From: a virus
DNA: 49,475 nucleotides
Direction: 5' to 3' (one strand)
Virus record (IMG/VR): IMGVR_UViG_3300045284_000174
Coordinates: 1-49,475 of that record
Shown: positions 46,866 through 49,475 of the stretch, piece by piece
How positions within the stretch are numbered: position 1 is the first letter of the stretch
How the letters are laid out: every line of letters starts with the position of its first letter
Program-made: the position numbers and the translations under genes
Notes under the pieces: generated by a model
What the model was told of the DNA's origin: nothing
The model's input: only the letters and a program-made list of their open reading frames with translations
Databases searched by the model: none

Positions 46866-46889
46866 AGCCCCAGCCAAGCGGCTGGGGTT
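46866..46889 (-). terminator. Terminator after gene 46900-47106
   Basis: Minus strand: AACCCCAGCC, GCTT loop, GGCTGGGGCT, then TTCGG. Nine to ten pairs; short T-run. Confidence 0.75.
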
Positions 46890-46899
46890 CGGGGCGAGC

Positions 46900-47106
46900 C
46901 TAACGGTTGGGGTGAACGTAACGTGCCGGGATCTCCCAGAACGTCACCTCGACCAGTTCCCGGCCCGTGCCGGCGATCGTGGCGAGGGCCTTGGAGATGG
47001 CCTTACGAAACCCGCTGTTGATGTCCCGAGCTTCGACGGTGACCGTGCCGATCACGGTGGCGCCGTCGGGCGCCTGCGTCACGACCCGGTAGGTGATGGC
47101 CTGCAT
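46900..47106 (-). CDS. Small hypothetical protein, 68 aa (minus block)
   Basis: AGGAGG five bases before ATG 47106 makes this the start rather than the ATG at 47139. The protein begins MQAITYRVVTQAPDGATVIG and ends EVTFWEIPARYVHPNR; it is mainly beta-strand with one helix. No family recognised. Only 28 bases separate it from the terminator hairpin upstream. Confidence 0.65.
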   Translation of the reverse strand: MQAITYRVVTQAPDGATVIGTVTVEARDINSGFRKAISKALATIAGTGRELVEVTFWEIPARYVHPNR

Positions 47107-47134
47107 GATGTCCTCCTGATAGGGGTTGTACGCA

Positions 47135-47165
47135 CTCAAGCCCGCACCAAGCGGTGCGGGTTGAG
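47135..47165 (-). terminator. Terminator hairpin after gene 47182-47415
   Basis: GGTGCGGGTTGAG with CTCAA(G)CCCGCACC: 13 pairs with one bulged G, AAGC/GCTT loop. It lacks a T-run, so it is the weakest of the set and may let transcription through to the gene at 47106. Confidence 0.6.
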
Positions 47166-47181
47166 ATGCGGCGCCGTGCGC

Positions 47182-47415
47182 CTAGTACTTCGAGTGCGGG
47201 CCCACCAACGTAGCGCCGGCCGCACCGCATGCCGCAATGAAGCGGCGGCGGTCGAAACGCTCGTTGGCGAGTGCGCACGCATCGGCGATGACGGCAACAT
47301 CGTTGTTCCACTGGCCGATGCGGCCGTAAAAGTGATCCTCGGACTCGCCGTCGACACGCTCAGGCTGGCTGAGTGCGAGGTGATCGGCAAGAAGCTGGAA
47401 GTGCTTACGTGACAT
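47182..47415 (-). CDS. Conserved small phage protein, 77 aa (SRKHFQ...FDRRRF family)
   Basis: AGGAGG precedes ATG 47415. The pattern MSRKHFQLLADHLA...W...VAVIADACALANERFDRRRFIAACG matches a widespread small phage protein family of unknown function that begins with (S/T)RKHF and ends FDR-RF-x-ACG. Here it ends at GATLVGPHSKY. It is the only minus-block protein I recognise as conserved. Confidence 0.75.
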   Translation of the reverse strand: MSRKHFQLLADHLALSQPERVDGESEDHFYGRIGQWNNDVAVIADACALANERFDRRRFIAACGAAGATLVGPHSKY

Positions 47416-47524
47416 GGGATTTCCTCCTGATGGTGGTTGGATATTGCGGTTGGCATCCCCCGCCGTCCAATGTTGCCCGCCTGATGGAAAGCTCAGGGTA
47501 TCGAGCGGGGGATATACGCCCAAA

Positions 47525-47549
47525 AGCCCGCCCCTAGGCGGGGCGGGCT
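47525..47549 (-). terminator. Terminator after gene 47557-47718
   Basis: Minus strand: AGCCCGCCCC, five-base loop, GGGGCGGGCT, then TTTT. Confidence 0.8.
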
Positions 47550-47556
47550 CGAGGAT

Positions 47557-47718
47557 TTAGGCAGTGAAGTTGCCCGACTCATACGGCAGAATGCCGCCGG
47601 CTCGGAGCAGTTCGACAAGGTAGTTGGCCGCAATAGTTGCGTCCCGATCCTTGCCGCATTCCTTCTTGGAGAGTGCGGTGGCGAGTGCCCGGCATGCCTC
47701 ACGGCGATCGACGTTCAT
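47557..47718 (-). CDS. Small hypothetical protein, 53 aa (first gene of minus block)
   Basis: AGGAGG precedes ATG 47718; an upstream ATG at 47793 has no ribosome site. The protein is charged and helical (NVDRREACRALATALSKKE, then TIAANYLVELLRAGGILPY). No family recognised. The control region 47719-48537 lies upstream. Confidence 0.65.
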   Translation of the reverse strand: MNVDRREACRALATALSKKECGKDRDATIAANYLVELLRAGGILPYESGNFTA

Positions 47719-47745
47719 AGGTCCTCCTGTAGCAGGTGTGATTGT

Positions 47746-47839
47746 TGCTCTGAGCGCACTGGGTGCGGTATTGCCGGGCGGATTGGCCGCCACCTACCGT
47801 CACGACCCCGTGGGGCCGCTATCCAGTGCGCTCGGAGCA
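47746..47839. repeat. Long inverted repeat with 17-base arms
   Basis: 47746-47762 is the inverse of 47823-47839, with a single G-T mismatch that pairs as G-U in RNA. The arms enclose 60 bases. It lies 28 bases upstream of the first minus-block start codon, so it could bind a regulator or fold in the leader. Confidence 0.6.
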
Positions 47840-48473
47840 GCGCACCACCTCGGAAGTGCAACGGGTTGAGAGCCCCAAAACTCGGGTGAACCTGCAGTGC
47901 CATAACGCTGTTGTTCTGCACATCTCAACGCCCACCATCTCGACCACCTGGCGTCTGTTGTCCGACATTGTCTGGCGTGGGGCGCCTGCGTCGGCCGGCC
48001 GTCGCTTTGCGAAAACTGGGTGCGGGTGTTTGTTGCACTCCCGAGGCGGTGAGCCGCTTCAGGAGTGAGATGCACAGCGCCGTTCGGGGGGTCCTGTGTC
48101 GGTGGCCGCTAGGCCCCGTCGTGAACTTGCCCCGGACTAAGCCGTGCACCTAGGTTGCGTATCTCGGCCCACCACCAGCCCGACCCACTCCGCCGGGACT
48201 GCACTCTCCGATGCGGTTGGTGGCCCAGGCCCGATCTCGCCGGCCGTAGTCCCCCTTGATGTGGCGTTGTGCTGCAACCACCCAGGGGCACCGCTTGAGA
48301 TCGGATACCCGGCACGCCGACGGAGTGCCTATGTGTAGCGCAACCGGATCGGACCCCCTTGTCTGCCGTGAGGCCGCGGGGCCGGCGAGCCGGTGTTGCG
48401 CTGAGATGAGTATCGCCACCTCGGGAGCGGAACTCAAGCCCCTAGGCGATTTGTTTCCCTGCCGTTCACCTGG

Positions 48474-48496
48474 TGTTCGATCGGCTGTTCGATCGG
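48474..48496. repeat. Tandem 11-bp repeat TGTTCGATCGG
   Basis: TGTTCGATCGG at 48474-48484 and again at 48486-48496, one base apart. Each copy contains the palindrome CGATCG. It lies 30-50 bases upstream of the junction-gene promoter, where an operator would be expected. Confidence 0.6.
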
Positions 48497-48525
48497 GAGT
48501 GCGGGACCCCGCATAGCTACTGGGA

Positions 48526-48531
48526 TAGCGT
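48526..48531 (+). promoter_or_regulatory. -10 hexamer TAGCGT, leaderless start at 48538
   Basis: TAGCGT, six bases (GGTCGA), then ATG 48538, which is in frame with the junction gene. This makes the leaderless start more likely than the later GTG 48577. Confidence 0.65.
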
Positions 48532-48537
48532 GGTCGA

Positions 48538-49475
48538 ATGCGAACATCCGTTCGCCCAAGTCCACAGGAGATTCCCGTGCCTAAACCGTGCGCAGTGTGC
48601 TCCCATCCCAGCAGGTCCGAGATCGACCGGCAGCTGTCCCAGCAGGCGATCAACGTCTCCGCCCTCGCACGGCACTACGGCCTCAAGCGGGACTCGGTGA
48701 TGAACCACCGCTCCAAGCACCTGCCTGACTTTCTGCCGGCGTTCGAGGCCACGGCGTCGGCACCTGCCGGCGGCGAGGTGAACGCTGAGACGCAGCGGCT
48801 GTATGCGCTGGCACTGGATGCGCTGGCCACGGCGCAGGCCGGCGTGCTAGTTCAAGTCGGCAAGACTGATGCCAAGACGGGCGAGCGGCACTTCGAGCGC
48901 ATCGTCTCGCCCACCTCGATCGTCAAGGCCATTGGGGAGGCGAGAAAGATATTGGGGATGATCTCCGCCCTCGCCGCTGCGCCCCGTAAAGAACAAGCTA
49001 CTGCTGATTCAATGGGCACCGCACTGGAGTCGGCGATGTCTCGTGCGCTAGCCCGCTTCGAGGAGCGGGTAGGGGGCCAGCAGCCAGCGCTGGGTATGAG
49101 TCACGACGACGCATACGTGGACGCTGAGGTAATAGTCACGCCGACTCATACCTCGGGTGAATCGGTATCAGTCGGTCAGACCCAAAGGGGCGAACAGGTG
49201 TTCGGGTTTGAGTCAGTTCGACTTGACTCCGGGCATGCGGAGCCCACCACGCCGGGGCCGGGTGCGGGCAGCGGCCCCCCGCTGGTATCTGCATCTGCAG
49301 GGGCCCCAAATCCTGACGGCCCTCCAAAAATCCCCGTGGACGCCGAGAACCCCGACGATCCCAGCCTCCGGGCAGCGGACCTGTTCCTGGCGTCGGTTCC
49401 GCCCGAGGTGCGGGCGCACATCGCTGATGTGCTGGCCCAGCACGCTGGCAACGACCAGCTCAACCCCGAGCGCAT
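48538..49475 (+). CDS. HTH DNA-binding protein, candidate small terminase (5' part of junction gene)
   Basis: From ATG 48538 the frame runs to the window end and continues at base 1-357 (about 387 residues joined). An alternative GTG start at 48577 has an AGGAG ribosome site. Near the start is KPCAVCSHPSRSEIDRQL, a CxxC-containing segment, followed by a helix-turn-helix-like stretch (INVSALARHYGLKRDSVMNH). This combination is frequent in phage DNA-recognition proteins; it could be the missing small terminase or a transcription regulator. Residues about 75-160 are helical; the rest is Gly/Pro-rich and disordered. Confidence 0.7.
   Translation, partial: MRTSVRPSPQEIPVPKPCAVCSHPSRSEIDRQLSQQAINVSALARHYGLKRDSVMNHRSKHLPDFLPAFEATASAPAGGEVNAETQRLYALALDALATAQAGVLVQVGKTDAKTGERHFERIVSPTSIVKAIGEARKILGMISALAAAPRKEQATADSMGTALESAMSRALARFEERVGGQQPALGMSHDDAYVDAEVIVTPTHTSGESVSVGQTQRGEQVFGFESVRLDSGHAEPTTPGPGAGSGPPLVSASAGAPNPDGPPKIPVDAENPDDPSLRAADLFLASVPPEVRAHIADVLAQHAGNDQLNPER

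Larger units (their letters stand above)
47719..48537. other. Gene-free divergent control region
   Basis: 819 bases lie between the minus-strand block and the plus-strand junction gene. The reading frames here have no ribosome site, no leaderless promoter and no recognisable protein. Contents: a long inverted repeat (47746-47839), an 11-bp tandem repeat (48474-48496), two short hairpins (GCGGG/CCCGC near 48501; GCGAAC/GTTCGC at 48540-48555, just downstream) and the junction-gene promoter. This is where I would expect regulatory sites and possibly an origin or packaging site, but no such site can be identified by eye. Confidence 0.7.

Noticed and set aside
47763-48338. Several short plus-strand frames in the control region
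   Set aside because: None has a ribosome site or a TANNNT hexamer at the right distance; composition looks random.
48150-48653. Minus-strand 167-residue frame in the control region
   Set aside because: Starts inside the junction gene, with no ribosome site or leaderless hexamer and no recognisable protein pattern.
1-49475. CRISPR arrays, rRNA genes, insertion sequences, integrase or att sites
   Set aside because: No regularly spaced direct repeats, no rRNA-like sequence, no transposase or integrase motifs were seen on either strand.

Overview
This window looks like the complete genome of a podovirus-like phage of an actinobacterium, assembled as a circle. The last 131 bases (49345-49475) repeat the first 131 with one difference, so the unique length is 49,344 bp and one gene runs across the join (48538-49475, then 1-357). 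The DNA is GC-rich. Three things point to an actinobacterial host: a WhiB-like [Fe-S] regulator gene (33151-33822), a DUF1360-type membrane protein (35992-36393), and leaderless starts. No integrase, excisionase or prophage repressor is visible, and the PolA-type polymerase has Tyr at the 'position 762' site, so a virulent lifestyle is likely but not proven. The host species cannot be named from this sequence.

Layout. 1-3310: end of the junction gene, a RepA-like helicase, an HNH nuclease and small unknown genes. 3307-10419: virion appendage genes, including a collagen-repeat tail fibre, with the amidase endolysin at the end; a two-gene divergent cassette holding an IrrE-like metallopeptidase interrupts them. 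10422-29467: packaging and head genes in order: large terminase, two coiled-coil proteins, portal, scaffold, major capsid protein, SU10-type adaptor, internal virion proteins and one 2,630-residue polyvalent protein. 29546-30377: four small membrane proteins, probably the holin/lysis group. 30417-44905: replication and recombination: SNF2 helicase, RecB-like nuclease, WhiB fusion, Sak4-like ATPase, ssDNA-binding protein, primase-polymerase, DNA polymerase A, endonuclease VII, HD hydrolase, dNMP kinase, metallophosphoesterase, plus two more HNH genes. 44931-47718: a minus-strand block of small genes in six units, each ending in its own hairpin terminator, with a degenerate tRNA-like element. 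47719-48537: a gene-free divergent control region.

The most striking feature is regulatory. Nineteen genes, including both isolated minus-strand genes, have a TANNNT -10 hexamer exactly 6 or 7 bases before the start codon and no Shine-Dalgarno site. Transcription would therefore begin at the start codon (leaderless mRNA). In four places the stop codon of the upstream gene is itself the first half of the -10 hexamer. The replication block instead uses Shine-Dalgarno sites and ATGA/GTGA/TGATG stop-start overlaps, so the two halves of the genome appear to be expressed by different rules. The signature also supports genes that would otherwise be doubtful (203-439 minus, 5075-5302 minus, 2697-2843) and extends the start of the junction gene.

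Limits: all functions come from reading motifs by eye. Most virion and minus-block proteins have no recognised family. RNA structures were paired by hand, not folded.
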